From: Bacteroidota bacterium
GTDB lineage: Bacteria; Bacteroidota; Bacteroidia; Chitinophagales; Chitinophagaceae
DNA length: 64,000 nucleotides
Reading direction: 5' to 3'
Assembly (NCBI GenBank): GCA_030706635.1
Contig: JAUZOD010000005.1
Location: forward strand, 1-64,000
Below, one piece after another: positions 54,231 through 62,575 of this stretch. Numbering within the stretch: position 1 is the stretch's first letter; each line of letters starts with the position of its first letter. The notes beneath the pieces were generated by a model. That model was not told the origin of the DNA and did not search any database. It saw nothing but the letters and a program-made list of their open reading frames with translations. A program made the position numbers and the translations under genes.

Positions 54231-55625
54231 ATGGGTACATCAGATCAGGCTGCATCCTTTTTAAACAAGACGGAGATCAAGGCGGGGGATATGGACCACC
54301 GCAAAAAGATCAATTTTAATATTGGCCGGTACAATGCGGTTGTGCCTCAGGGAAAGCAGCAGTTTGACAACGTGAACCTGGCGAGGGAGCGGGCTAAAAA
54401 TATCAAATGGCGTGCGCTGGAAACCCTGGATCAGCAATTGGAGCGTTTTGAACAGATATTCAGTAACAACGGCGGTAAGGTAATCTGGGCTGAAGACGGT
54501 GAGGCGGCCCTTCAGGAAATTATGCTCATCTGCCAGGAAAAACAATGCCGGACCATTGTGAAAAGCAAAAGCATGGTCACCGAAGAAATTCATCTCAATG
54601 ATTTTCTGGAAAAGCAGGGAATCGATAGTGTGGAAACGGATCTTGGGGAATACATCCAGCAACTCGATCACGAACCCCCATACCATATTGTCACGCCGGC
54701 GATGCACAAAAGCAAGGAAGACATCGCCAAACTTTTCCATGAAAAACTGCAGGTAGCACCCGGACTTTCACCTACTCAGCTTACGCTGGTGGCGAGGGAT
54801 AAACTGCGTTCAAAATACCTGGAAGCCTCCATCGGTGTTACCGGCGCAAACTTTATTATTGCGGAAACCGGCAGTATTGCCATCAGCGAAAATGAAGGTA
54901 ATGGCAGGCTGAGTTGCTCATTTCCTAAAACCCATATTGTAATTGTCGGAATTGAAAAAGTGATTCCTTCTTTAACGGACCTGGCGCTTTTCTGGCCATT
55001 GCTCTCCACTTTTGGTACAGGACAGCGGGTGACGACCTACAACAGCATCGTTTCCGGTCCAAAACAACCAGGTGAATATGACGGTCCGGAAGAGATGTAT
55101 GTTATCCTCCTGGATAACGGCAGAACCAATTTGCTTTCCAACGTAAAAGTGCGGGAAAGCCTGTATTGTATTCGCTGCGGCGCCTGTTTGAATGCCTGCC
55201 CCGTTTATAAAAATATTGGAGGACATGCATATGGAGCTACTTACAGCGGACCGATCGGTGCAGTAATTACACCGCACCTTAAAGGTATGCGGGAATGGAA
55301 CCATCTGAGTTACGCATCCTCCCTTTGCGGTAATTGTACGGCTGTGTGTCCGGTTAAAATTAACCTGCATGAAATATTGCTGGAGAATCGGCATGAGACT
55401 GTGCTGGAAGGAGATCCGGTGTGGATGGAAAAAATTGCGTGGCGCGGATGGAAGCAGGCCAGCCTGCATCGGAAGTGGATGAATATGGGTAATTATAGAC
55501 TAAAGAACTGGGTGATTAACCGGCTGTTTAAAGGATGGACAAAACACAGGGCAGATCTTAATTTTCCGGAAAAGACCTTTAATCAACGCTGGAAAGAAAG
55601 AACCGAAAATCATGCTGCTTTATAG
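54231..55625 (+). CDS. lutB: LutB-like iron-sulfur protein with LUD domain
   Basis: The 464-residue protein combines an LUD domain (res about 75-310; SKSMVTEEIHLNDFLE and ITGANFIIAETGSIAIS-like segments) with a double 4Fe-4S ferredoxin module: CIRCGACLNACP and CGNCTAVCP. It matches LutB, an electron-transfer subunit of the LutABC lactate oxidase that links lactate oxidation to the quinone pool. No LutA or LutC gene is adjacent here. It overlaps the next gene (a polysaccharide-deacetylase-like gene) by 14 bases. The role in lactate use is therefore inferred from the family only. Confidence 0.9.
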   Translation: MGTSDQAASFLNKTEIKAGDMDHRKKINFNIGRYNAVVPQGKQQFDNVNLARERAKNIKWRALETLDQQLERFEQIFSNNGGKVIWAEDGEAALQEIMLICQEKQCRTIVKSKSMVTEEIHLNDFLEKQGIDSVETDLGEYIQQLDHEPPYHIVTPAMHKSKEDIAKLFHEKLQVAPGLSPTQLTLVARDKLRSKYLEASIGVTGANFIIAETGSIAISENEGNGRLSCSFPKTHIVIVGIEKVIPSLTDLALFWPLLSTFGTGQRVTTYNSIVSGPKQPGEYDGPEEMYVILLDNGRTNLLSNVKVRESLYCIRCGACLNACPVYKNIGGHAYGATYSGPIGAVITPHLKGMREWNHLSYASSLCGNCTAVCPVKINLHEILLENRHETVLEGDPVWMEKIAWRGWKQASLHRKWMNMGNYRLKNWVINRLFKGWTKHRADLNFPEKTFNQRWKERTENHAAL

Positions 55626-56922
55626 CCAATATACCAGCCCGCGGCTATCGTACATCATTGCGCTGTTGGGAAATGAGATCTTCAATGAACCCCTTAGACA
55701 TACTACCGATAAAACAGTATTTCTGGACGATTCCGGCCCTAAGATCAATTATTCCGGAGAGCGGCTATCGGCCGGTGAATTTTTTATTCAGAATCATCCG
55801 TTGCTTTTCGAAAAAGGCATCCGGGAACAGAAGATTCATTGTTTTCTTTTTCTGGACCAGCCTGTATTCTTTAAATCGGAAGGAGATCACGCATTCGACA
55901 TTTTTGCAGCTTGCTTTTACCTGCTGAGCCGCTATGAGGAATATCTTCCTTTTGAACCCGATCACTATGGAAGGTTCCCGTACCGTGCCTCCCTTGCCTT
56001 CCGCGAAAAATTTCTGGACTCCCCACTGGTCAATCACTGGCTGGAAAGTTTTAAAAAAGTATTGCGCGCAAAATTCCCGCAGCTGCTTTTCCGGATAAAG
56101 GAATTCAGGTTTATTCCCAGCTACGATATTGACATGGCTTATTCCTACAGGCACAAAGGGTTTCGACGAAATGCCGGCGGTTTCGTACGATCTTTTTTAA
56201 AAGGCGAGTGGAACAGATTGCTGGACCGATGGGATGTGTTGTTTCAAAAAAAGAAAGATCCTTTTGACACCTATGAATGGCTTGATTCTCTTCATCTGTA
56301 TTGCCGGACCCGGGCCTATTACTTTTTTCTGGTCGCGCGGCAGCAAAAAGGAGTTGATAAAAATATTTCTCCGGCGTTGAAAGAAATGCAGGCCCTGATA
56401 TCTTATCATGCCAGGGGATACAGCTTGGGTATTCATCCATCCTGGCAAAGCGGCGATGACGATCTGCTGTTAAGGGAAGAAATAGAATGTCTGGAAAATA
56501 TTACCGGAATCCCCGTGAAATGCAGTCGTCAGCATTATATCCGCATGACCTTGCCCCAAACCTATAGAAACCTGATCAGGGCGGGCATTGAGAAAGATTT
56601 TTCCATGGGATATGGAGGCGCCAATGGATTTAGGGCTTCCATCGCGTCTTCGTTTTACTGGTATGATCTGGAGGAGGAAAAACAAACCGGACTTAAACTC
56701 TATCCCTTTTGTTTTATGGACGCCAATGCCTATTACGAAACCCAATTGACACCAAAAGAAGCCTTTGACGAATTGATGGGTTATTATCGAAAGCTGAAAC
56801 AGCTGAACGGATTGATGATTACCGTGTGGCACAATCAGTTTTTTGGAACGGACCCGCTATTCAGCGGTTGGAAAGAAGTGTACGAGGTCTTTTTAAAAGA
56901 CCAAGTTTATTGGGATATGTAA
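55612..56922 (+). CDS. Polysaccharide-deacetylase-like protein
   Basis: The 436-residue protein has an N-terminal DUF7033-type domain (res about 1-135) and a C-terminal region with motif-like elements of the carbohydrate esterase 4 fold: PSYDIDMAYSYRHK (the D-x-D position, about res 168-180) and SLGIHPSWQS, which resembles the His pair of the metal site. The classic catalytic Asp and metal ligands are only partly visible, so activity is uncertain. No signal peptide is present. It shares 14 bases with the 3' end of lutB, so expression is coupled. Confidence 0.72.
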   Translation: MLLYSQYTSPRLSYIIALLGNEIFNEPLRHTTDKTVFLDDSGPKINYSGERLSAGEFFIQNHPLLFEKGIREQKIHCFLFLDQPVFFKSEGDHAFDIFAACFYLLSRYEEYLPFEPDHYGRFPYRASLAFREKFLDSPLVNHWLESFKKVLRAKFPQLLFRIKEFRFIPSYDIDMAYSYRHKGFRRNAGGFVRSFLKGEWNRLLDRWDVLFQKKKDPFDTYEWLDSLHLYCRTRAYYFFLVARQQKGVDKNISPALKEMQALISYHARGYSLGIHPSWQSGDDDLLLREEIECLENITGIPVKCSRQHYIRMTLPQTYRNLIRAGIEKDFSMGYGGANGFRASIASSFYWYDLEEEKQTGLKLYPFCFMDANAYYETQLTPKEAFDELMGYYRKLKQLNGLMITVWHNQFFGTDPLFSGWKEVYEVFLKDQVYWDM

Positions 56923-56939
56923 ACAGGCCGGATTGAGAA

Positions 56940-58448
56940 TCAATGTTTGAAATGCCTCATGCCGGTCATTACCATAGCCAGATTTTCCTGTTTGCAGAAT
57001 TCGATGGAATCTTTGTCTCTTACGGATCCTCCGGGTTGAATAAAAGAAGAAATGCCTTCAGCTGCCGCCATTCGCACACAGTCGTCAAACGGAAAGAAAG
57101 CATCTGAGGCCAGCGCAGCGCCTTTCATATCAAATTTAAATTGTGCTGCTTTTTCAACGGCCTGACGGAGGGCATCAATGCGACTCGTTTGTCCGCAGCC
57201 TTTCCCAATAAGCTGTTTGTTTTTTATCAGGGCAATCGCGTTGGATTTTAAATGTTTGCAAACCAGATTGGCAAAAATGAGGTCCGCTTTTTCAGCTTCG
57301 GTACTGGGTCTTCCGCCAACTTCCTCCCATTTCTGATAATTACCCTGATCCGCATCCTGAACCAAAACGCCGTCCAGTAAAGATTTCCGGATTTGCCGGT
57401 TTGCCGCTGTCCCTGGGAATAGCTCAAGCAGGATTCTGTTCTTTTTGGATTTCAGCGTGGTCAGCGCTTCGGTGGAAAAAGAAGGAGCGATCAATACTTC
57501 AAAAAATAATTCATTGATGGCTTCCGCCGTTGTCTGATCTATTTCTCCATTGCAAACCAAAACGCCGCCAAATGCGCTTTCCGGGTCGCCCGCCAGTGCA
57601 GCCGACCAGGCATTCTTTGTATCAGAGCGGAGGGAGATTCCACAAACATTGGTATGCTTGATCACCGCAAATACGGTTTTCTCTTCGAATTCTCGGATCA
57701 GCTGAATGGCAGCATCTATATCCACCAGGTTATTGTAAGAAATTTCTTTACCATGCAGTTGTTTGAATATGCGATTCCAGTTGCCTTCAAAAAAAGCGTT
57801 CTGGTGCGGGTTCTCGCCATAGCGCAGATGTACGGATGGTATGGAAGAAGAAACCGCTTTTCCCGGATTAAAATAATCATGAATAGCCAGATCATATCCG
57901 GTAACCACATCAAAAGCCCGCGCCGCAAGATCTTTTCTTTGTTCAAGCGTAATTTCTCCGTTTTGTTCTTTCAGTAATTTTTCCAGATAAGCATAATCTC
58001 TTTTGTGTGCGATCACCGACACATGCCTGAAATTTTTTGCTGCTGCCCGGATCATGGAAGGGCCGCCGATGTCTATTTTTTCGATGATGGATTTTTCGTC
58101 TTTTGTGTTCGCCACGGTTTCCTCAAATGGATAAAGATCTACGATTACCAGGTCAATTTCCGGAATCTGAAATTCTTTCATCTCCTTCAGATCCTGCGCA
58201 TCCTCCCTTCTTCCCAGGATACCCCCAAATACCGAAGGATGCAAGGTCTTAACCCTGCCTCCGAGAATAGAGGGGTAGTGGGTAAGGTCTTCAACGGGCG
58301 TACAGGGAATTTGCAGGCCTTCAATAAAAGTCCGCGTGCCGCCGGTCGAGATCAGGCGGATACCCAGGCTATGCAGTTCCCTGACAATAGGTTCAAGGCC
58401 GTCTTTATAAAATACAGAAATGAGTGCTGATTGAATTTTTCTGGTCAT
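56940..58448 (-). CDS. purH: Bifunctional AICAR transformylase / IMP cyclohydrolase
   Basis: The 502-residue enzyme carries out the last two steps of de novo IMP synthesis in the cytoplasm. The N-terminal MGS-like IMP cyclohydrolase domain (res about 1-195) shows STGGTRTFIEG and DLYPFEETVA, and the C-terminal transformylase domain has KHTNVCG, the catalytic Lys-His pair, and FPFDDCVRMAA plus QPGGSVRD. Length matches the family (about 510). It stands alone, convergent with the deacetylase gene and 148 bases from the ComEC-like gene. Confidence 0.96.
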   Translation of the reverse strand: MTRKIQSALISVFYKDGLEPIVRELHSLGIRLISTGGTRTFIEGLQIPCTPVEDLTHYPSILGGRVKTLHPSVFGGILGRREDAQDLKEMKEFQIPEIDLVIVDLYPFEETVANTKDEKSIIEKIDIGGPSMIRAAAKNFRHVSVIAHKRDYAYLEKLLKEQNGEITLEQRKDLAARAFDVVTGYDLAIHDYFNPGKAVSSSIPSVHLRYGENPHQNAFFEGNWNRIFKQLHGKEISYNNLVDIDAAIQLIREFEEKTVFAVIKHTNVCGISLRSDTKNAWSAALAGDPESAFGGVLVCNGEIDQTTAEAINELFFEVLIAPSFSTEALTTLKSKKNRILLELFPGTAANRQIRKSLLDGVLVQDADQGNYQKWEEVGGRPSTEAEKADLIFANLVCKHLKSNAIALIKNKQLIGKGCGQTSRIDALRQAVEKAAQFKFDMKGAALASDAFFPFDDCVRMAAAEGISSFIQPGGSVRDKDSIEFCKQENLAMVMTGMRHFKH

Positions 58449-58596
58449 ATCGGGGTAATTGGTTTCCGGGAAAAGCTAATCGGCTGGAGATCCGGGAGCT
58501 GCAAATTTACGGCAATTGAGTTTCTTCGCAAAAGAAGGCGAACAGTCTGTGTGCATCCTTACCGGGTGTTATCTTGCTGGTCATTTATTGGCTTTC

Positions 58597-60144
58597 TCAT
58601 TTGGAGGGACTCAAATAGCGATATATGCAGTAGATCATCATATACAGTAATATTACCTGCAGTAGATTAACTGAAAGCCGATCCGTAACCGCGCCGGGCA
58701 AATCGGCAGTATATTGTACAAATCCATTCAGCAATCCGATTTCCTTTCCCAATATCCAGCCAAAGAAATGGGCGAGAAGCGGCGAAAAGGAAACCAGACA
58801 GAGCAGGATTCCGCCGATAAGAATACAGCTGGATAAGGGAACGGCCAGCAGATTGCTGAACAGGAAGTAATTGGGAAACCGGTGAAAATAATAAACGCTG
58901 ATGGGTGTGGTGAGTATTTGGGCGGCGATGCTAACGGATGCTGAACTCCAAAACCCTTTCAGCAGCTTGTTTTGAATATAAAAGAGACCCTGTATGGGCT
59001 TTAAGAAGATCACCAGGCTGAGTACCGCAGAATAACTCAATTGAAATCCGGTATCCCAAAGCCAGAAGGGGTCGAAGCAAAGCAAGAGAAAGGCAGAGGA
59101 TGCCAGTGAATTGTAAACACTGGAATCTCTGGAAAGGGTGTGCGCCAGAAGAAGGATGCTGAACATCACTGCTGAACGAATAACGGATGGGGAAGCACCG
59201 GAAAGCAGACTGAAAATCCAGAGGGAACCCACTAACAAGGTCAATTTCAGCCACCTCCAGGAGTTTTTATCTTTTATCCTTCGCAACAAGAGCTGGAGAA
59301 GCTGATAGATCAGGGCCAGATGAAGTCCGGAAATGGCAATAATATGAACCACACCCGTGTTGGAATAAGATTGAACCAGATCCCGGTCAAGATCATCTGT
59401 ATATCCGATCATCAATGCCTCCATCAGGCCGCTTTCTTCTTTATCCGGTATGTATTTCCGGAGTATTCGGAGCAAATTTTTCCTCCAGGAACTCAAATAA
59501 GCGCTGAAAAAATTCTCTTTCACTTCACCCAGAACCTGATATTCGCTTGTCTTTACGAAGATCTGGGCACGGATGTGTTTGAAGAGGCAATATGCCTTAT
59601 AATCAAATCCTGCAATAGCCACAGTATTTTCAATCGGTAGCAGGGGTTTGCTGAAAATAATCAGGGAACCGGATACGATGTTTTCGGGCATCTGCCCGGT
59701 ATGGAAATAGACAAAAATTTTTTCTTTTTCTCTGAAGCAGCCATTGCGCCCGCAGAGATATTGAACCGTGGCCAGGGATTTAAATGCGTTGGGCTTTTTT
59801 ACAGGATCGTTATCCAGGCGGGCGATAAGGCAGGAGTTTTTCAGGGCGCCGTGAGAAAGAGAATCTGACACAAGGATATCCTGGTGGCAAATAACCAGGA
59901 ATCTTCCCAAAGAGAGAAAGGACGCCATGACTGTCATGCCAAAAAACCGGCTCCAGCCGAATAGTGTAAAAGAACATGTAAAGAGTGAAAAGCCGAGGCT
60001 CAAACAGCAGAAAATCAGGATAAGATCATTTAAGGATTTGGTAATTGGCAAAAAAAATTGTAGTAGGATTCCGGTCACCATGGGAATGAACAACCGGATA
60101 AACGGAGCTTCTTTCCAAATTTGGGAATAAAATGGACTTTTCAT
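58597..60144 (-). CDS. ComEC/Rec2-like membrane protein without the nuclease domain
   Basis: From the ATG at 60144 it has 515 residues (a GTG at 60171 gives nine more). It has an N-terminal DUF4131 domain (res about 1-180) and the polytopic Competence domain with VVHIIAISGLHLALIYQLL (about 240-258) and SGASPSVIRSAVM. The C-terminal metallo-beta-lactamase domain of full ComEC is absent: the frame stops after the last membrane helix, and the 148-base gap to purH does not hold it. ComEC forms the DNA uptake channel in competent bacteria. Shortened forms are known in this phylum, so uptake without the nuclease domain is plausible but unproved. Confidence 0.88.
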   Translation of the reverse strand: MKSPFYSQIWKEAPFIRLFIPMVTGILLQFFLPITKSLNDLILIFCCLSLGFSLFTCSFTLFGWSRFFGMTVMASFLSLGRFLVICHQDILVSDSLSHGALKNSCLIARLDNDPVKKPNAFKSLATVQYLCGRNGCFREKEKIFVYFHTGQMPENIVSGSLIIFSKPLLPIENTVAIAGFDYKAYCLFKHIRAQIFVKTSEYQVLGEVKENFFSAYLSSWRKNLLRILRKYIPDKEESGLMEALMIGYTDDLDRDLVQSYSNTGVVHIIAISGLHLALIYQLLQLLLRRIKDKNSWRWLKLTLLVGSLWIFSLLSGASPSVIRSAVMFSILLLAHTLSRDSSVYNSLASSAFLLLCFDPFWLWDTGFQLSYSAVLSLVIFLKPIQGLFYIQNKLLKGFWSSASVSIAAQILTTPISVYYFHRFPNYFLFSNLLAVPLSSCILIGGILLCLVSFSPLLAHFFGWILGKEIGLLNGFVQYTADLPGAVTDRLSVNLLQVILLYMMIYCIYRYLSPSK

Positions 60145-60592
60145 GGGTTCTTTTGACCGTGAAAAACGCACTAAACAAAACCCTTAAGTGCTTTCTACTA
60201 TAGGAAAACCCTGCTGAATCCAGTACCTTGTTGCAGGTTATATTTTAAGACGCGAATTTTCAGGAATCTTCAGTACAAAATGGTCAAGATCACATCTCCC
60301 GAATGCCCGGCTAAATTCTTCCCAATTGCGAAACAACAGGTTTTGCTGCGTAAATACGCAGTGACTTCCAAATTTTATACGGGTGCGTACGCTGTTGATT
60401 TCACGGTATTTGCCCCCGTTAAAACACGGTATTTTTGCCGGTCTTTAAACGGGACTGGCTGACAATCTTCATCTTACAAATATTATTAATTTGTAATTCA
60501 TTGAATAACATTTCTTTGTAGGTTCATTGGTATATAGACTGCGATATTTTTAGGGGGTAATTTTTTTATTAATTCCTGAAAACTTCAAGCTA
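60145..60592. other. Repeat-rich upstream region of the 158-residue protein
   Basis: This 448-base stretch separates the divergent ComEC-like gene from the gene at 60593 and holds no gene I can support. It contains the palindrome CTGCGTA-AA-TACGCAG (60346-60361) and GCGTACGC (60385-60392). Two direct copies of CACGGTATTT (60402-60411 and 60425-60434) are spaced 23 bases apart. A larger dyad CCCGTT (60415-60420) with AACGGG (60448-60453) encloses a smaller CGG-CCG pair. These look like protein-binding sites. No clean TAnnTTTG promoter is visible. Confidence 0.5.
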
Positions 60593-61069
60593 ATGATCAC
60601 AAAAGAAAAAAAATCGACAAAAGTTGGCAAGTATGTCAGCACAGAATTCGTTGACAATGTTACCAGAGAGTACAAAAGAGAAAGATGGATTCACAATTCC
60701 GAACGCATCGGGAAAGAGGATTCTTTAAGCGCCTGGTACGGTGTTGAAGACATTGAAGGCTTTTTAGCCAACATCAAGCAGTACGGTGCGGACGGGGTTA
60801 AGTTCTATTTTATGGCTTACCCGGCTGATTTTCCGGAAAAACCTGAATATGCAGGACGCCAGAGTCTGGTTATGGTTGCTACCAAATCTAAAACTACAGA
60901 AATGGGCACTACCGTTAATAAGGATGTTTACATCACGAAGAACGGCACCAACACCATCCTCGGCTTCAATATGGCCAATATTTGTCCGCCCGCTTGTGGC
61001 CTCTTTGGCGGTGATAGCGTTGGTGTTACACTTATCGATCGCGGAAACAAGGGTATTGAAATAGTTTAA
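60593..61069 (+). CDS. 158-residue protein of unknown function
   Basis: The protein has no signal peptide and no membrane helix. It begins with a Lys-rich stretch (MITKEKKSTKVGKYVSTEF), then a central part with SERIGKEDSLSAWYGVEDIEGFL and GADGVKFYFMAYPADF. The C-terminal ends with ICPPACGLFGGD, where two Cys are close together. No family is recognised. It is preceded by a long repeat-rich upstream region and followed 23 bases later by a strong terminator, so it is an independently regulated single gene, just ahead of the membrane protein/histidine kinase/response regulator genes. Confidence 0.75.
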   Translation: MITKEKKSTKVGKYVSTEFVDNVTREYKRERWIHNSERIGKEDSLSAWYGVEDIEGFLANIKQYGADGVKFYFMAYPADFPEKPEYAGRQSLVMVATKSKTTEMGTTVNKDVYITKNGTNTILGFNMANICPPACGLFGGDSVGVTLIDRGNKGIEIV

Positions 61070-61091
61070 AATCAAATTTGTTTTACACAAT

Positions 61092-61117
61092 AAAAACCTC
61101 CTTCAGGAGGTTTTTTT
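61092..61117 (+). terminator. Rho-independent terminator after the 158-residue gene
   Basis: AAAAACCTCC (61092-61101), a TTCA loop and GGAGGTTTTTTT (61106-61117) form a ten-pair stem followed by the T tract. It ends the upstream message 23 bases after the stop codon. The next gene's real start is therefore beyond it. Confidence 0.92.
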
Positions 61118-61131
61118 GTTGGCATAAACTA

Positions 61132-61791
61132 ATGCTAACTTTATTTATGAATTCGGTTAGTCTGTTTGTTTTGGTGGCATGTTTTGTTGTGAGTATCATC
61201 TCCTTCTTTCAGAAGCATTCTCCGTTGTATCTTCGCTTGTGTCCCTTTTATCTCTTGGTGACCATTCTGGTTCAGCAGATCGGGAATTATATGAGCCAGC
61301 ACGGCATCCACAATGCTTTATTGTATAATTGCTACTCTATTTTTGAATTTATATTTTATTTCTTCATCCTGAGGGAAATTATTCAGAACAAACGGATAAA
61401 GTCCGTAATCCTGTTTATTTTGATCACTTACACGCTGATGGCCCTTTTCAATGTTTTCAATTCCCGCACAGGCAGTGATTTTCATTCCAAAACGTACGCT
61501 ATTGGCTGCATTGTAATTGTCATCTTATGCATTACTTATTTTGTCGAGTTGTTTCAGCTTCCCAAAGCAGCCAACCTGAAAAATGAACCTGCATTCTGGA
61601 TTTGCACGGCTATTCTCTTTTCTTATGTGTGCACATTTCCTTTTTGGGGACTGGTGAATTTTATGAACACGGCGCCAAAAATTATCATCAAGAATCTGAT
61701 GACCATCCTGGTGATTATTAATATATTATCTTACTCATTATTCACCATTGCCTTCCTATGCAGGATCAAAATCAGGAAATCTACTTCGTAA
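61132..61791 (+). CDS. Seven-helix membrane protein, partner of the adjoining histidine kinase
   Basis: The ATG at 61132 gives 219 residues (the next Met, at 61147, is also possible). A longer frame from 61078 would span the terminator and is rejected. Seven hydrophobic helices are evident, at about 6-24, 32-52, 60-83, 92-110, 121-141, 154-175 and 185-210. No catalytic motif is seen. It overlaps the histidine kinase gene by 34 bases, and that kinase has a single helix and no sensor domain. A role as the sensory subunit of the two-component system is a reasonable inference from the arrangement, but the protein family is not recognised. Confidence 0.72.
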   Translation: MLTLFMNSVSLFVLVACFVVSIISFFQKHSPLYLRLCPFYLLVTILVQQIGNYMSQHGIHNALLYNCYSIFEFIFYFFILREIIQNKRIKSVILFILITYTLMALFNVFNSRTGSDFHSKTYAIGCIVIVILCITYFVELFQLPKAANLKNEPAFWICTAILFSYVCTFPFWGLVNFMNTAPKIIIKNLMTILVIINILSYSLFTIAFLCRIKIRKSTS

Positions 61792-62567
61792 TCCTCATGG
61801 GCACCCTGCTGGCGCTTTTGCTGGTGGGCTTTATCCTGGCCATGTTTTTTCTTTACCAGCGGAAGCGCCAGAAACAGGAACAGGAAATGGTCAGGATGAA
61901 GGAAGAATATGAACAGGAGGTGCTGCGCTCCCAGTTAGAGATCCAGGAAACCACGCTCAAAACCATCGCCCAGGAACTGCATGATAATATCGGCCAGACC
62001 CTTTCGGTAATCAAACTTTGGATGTCTATCGCGCCAATCGAAAAAGAACATCCCGCTTTTGAGGGGGTTCAGAACTCCAAGGAAATGCTCCATAAGGTGA
62101 TCCGGGAAATGGCGGATCTGACAAAAAGCCTGCATACGGACCGGATTTCGGATATTGGTCTCCAGGAAGCCATTAATTTTGATATAGCCTCAATCCGGAA
62201 AACCGGCCTCATGGAAATTGAGTATGAGGTGCAGGGGGATGAATTTCATTTTCCCGAGCAAAAGTCCATTTTCCTTTTTCGCATGTACCAGGAGATGATG
62301 AATAATATTCTCAAACATTCCAGGGCCAACCAGGTAAAAGTGTCAATAGTTTATTCAGAGGAATATACATTTGCATTAACCATTCGGGATAATGGGGTGG
62401 GGTTCAATATGAAACAAAAAAAGGAATCTACCGAAGGCTCCAGCGGGCTGGGTTTGAAGAGTATGAGAAACAGGGCGAAAATGATTGGAGCGAATATGTC
62501 CATTTTGAGTGAGCCGGGCAAAGGAACCACCATAACCGTGGCATTAGCTTTGAATCAACTATCTTAG
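61758..62567 (+). CDS. Sensor histidine kinase, HisKA_3 type
   Basis: The 269-residue kinase has one membrane helix (res about 9-33), a coiled coil (about 34-70), and a HisKA_3 dimerisation domain with phospho-acceptor H75 in AQELHDNIGQTLS. A HATPase_c domain has NNILKHS (N box), DNGVGFN (G1), GLGLKSMRNRA (G2) and GKGTTITV. There is no extracellular or PAS sensor domain. The first ATG overlaps the upstream membrane-protein gene; a later Met at 61797 would avoid the overlap but remove half of the membrane helix. It is paired with the response regulator gene eight bases downstream. Confidence 0.9.
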   Translation: MQDQNQEIYFVILMGTLLALLLVGFILAMFFLYQRKRQKQEQEMVRMKEEYEQEVLRSQLEIQETTLKTIAQELHDNIGQTLSVIKLWMSIAPIEKEHPAFEGVQNSKEMLHKVIREMADLTKSLHTDRISDIGLQEAINFDIASIRKTGLMEIEYEVQGDEFHFPEQKSIFLFRMYQEMMNNILKHSRANQVKVSIVYSEEYTFALTIRDNGVGFNMKQKKESTEGSSGLGLKSMRNRAKMIGANMSILSEPGKGTTITVALALNQLS

Positions 62568-62575
62568 GCGGCATT

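Noticed and set aside
60280-60462. A 60-codon plus-strand frame in the upstream region of the 158-residue gene
   Set aside because: It overlaps the palindromes and repeats and has no ribosome-binding or domain support; the region is better read as regulatory.
61078-61131. A longer N-terminus for the seven-helix protein
   Set aside because: It would include the terminator hairpin (61092-61117) in the coding sequence and adds no membrane helix.
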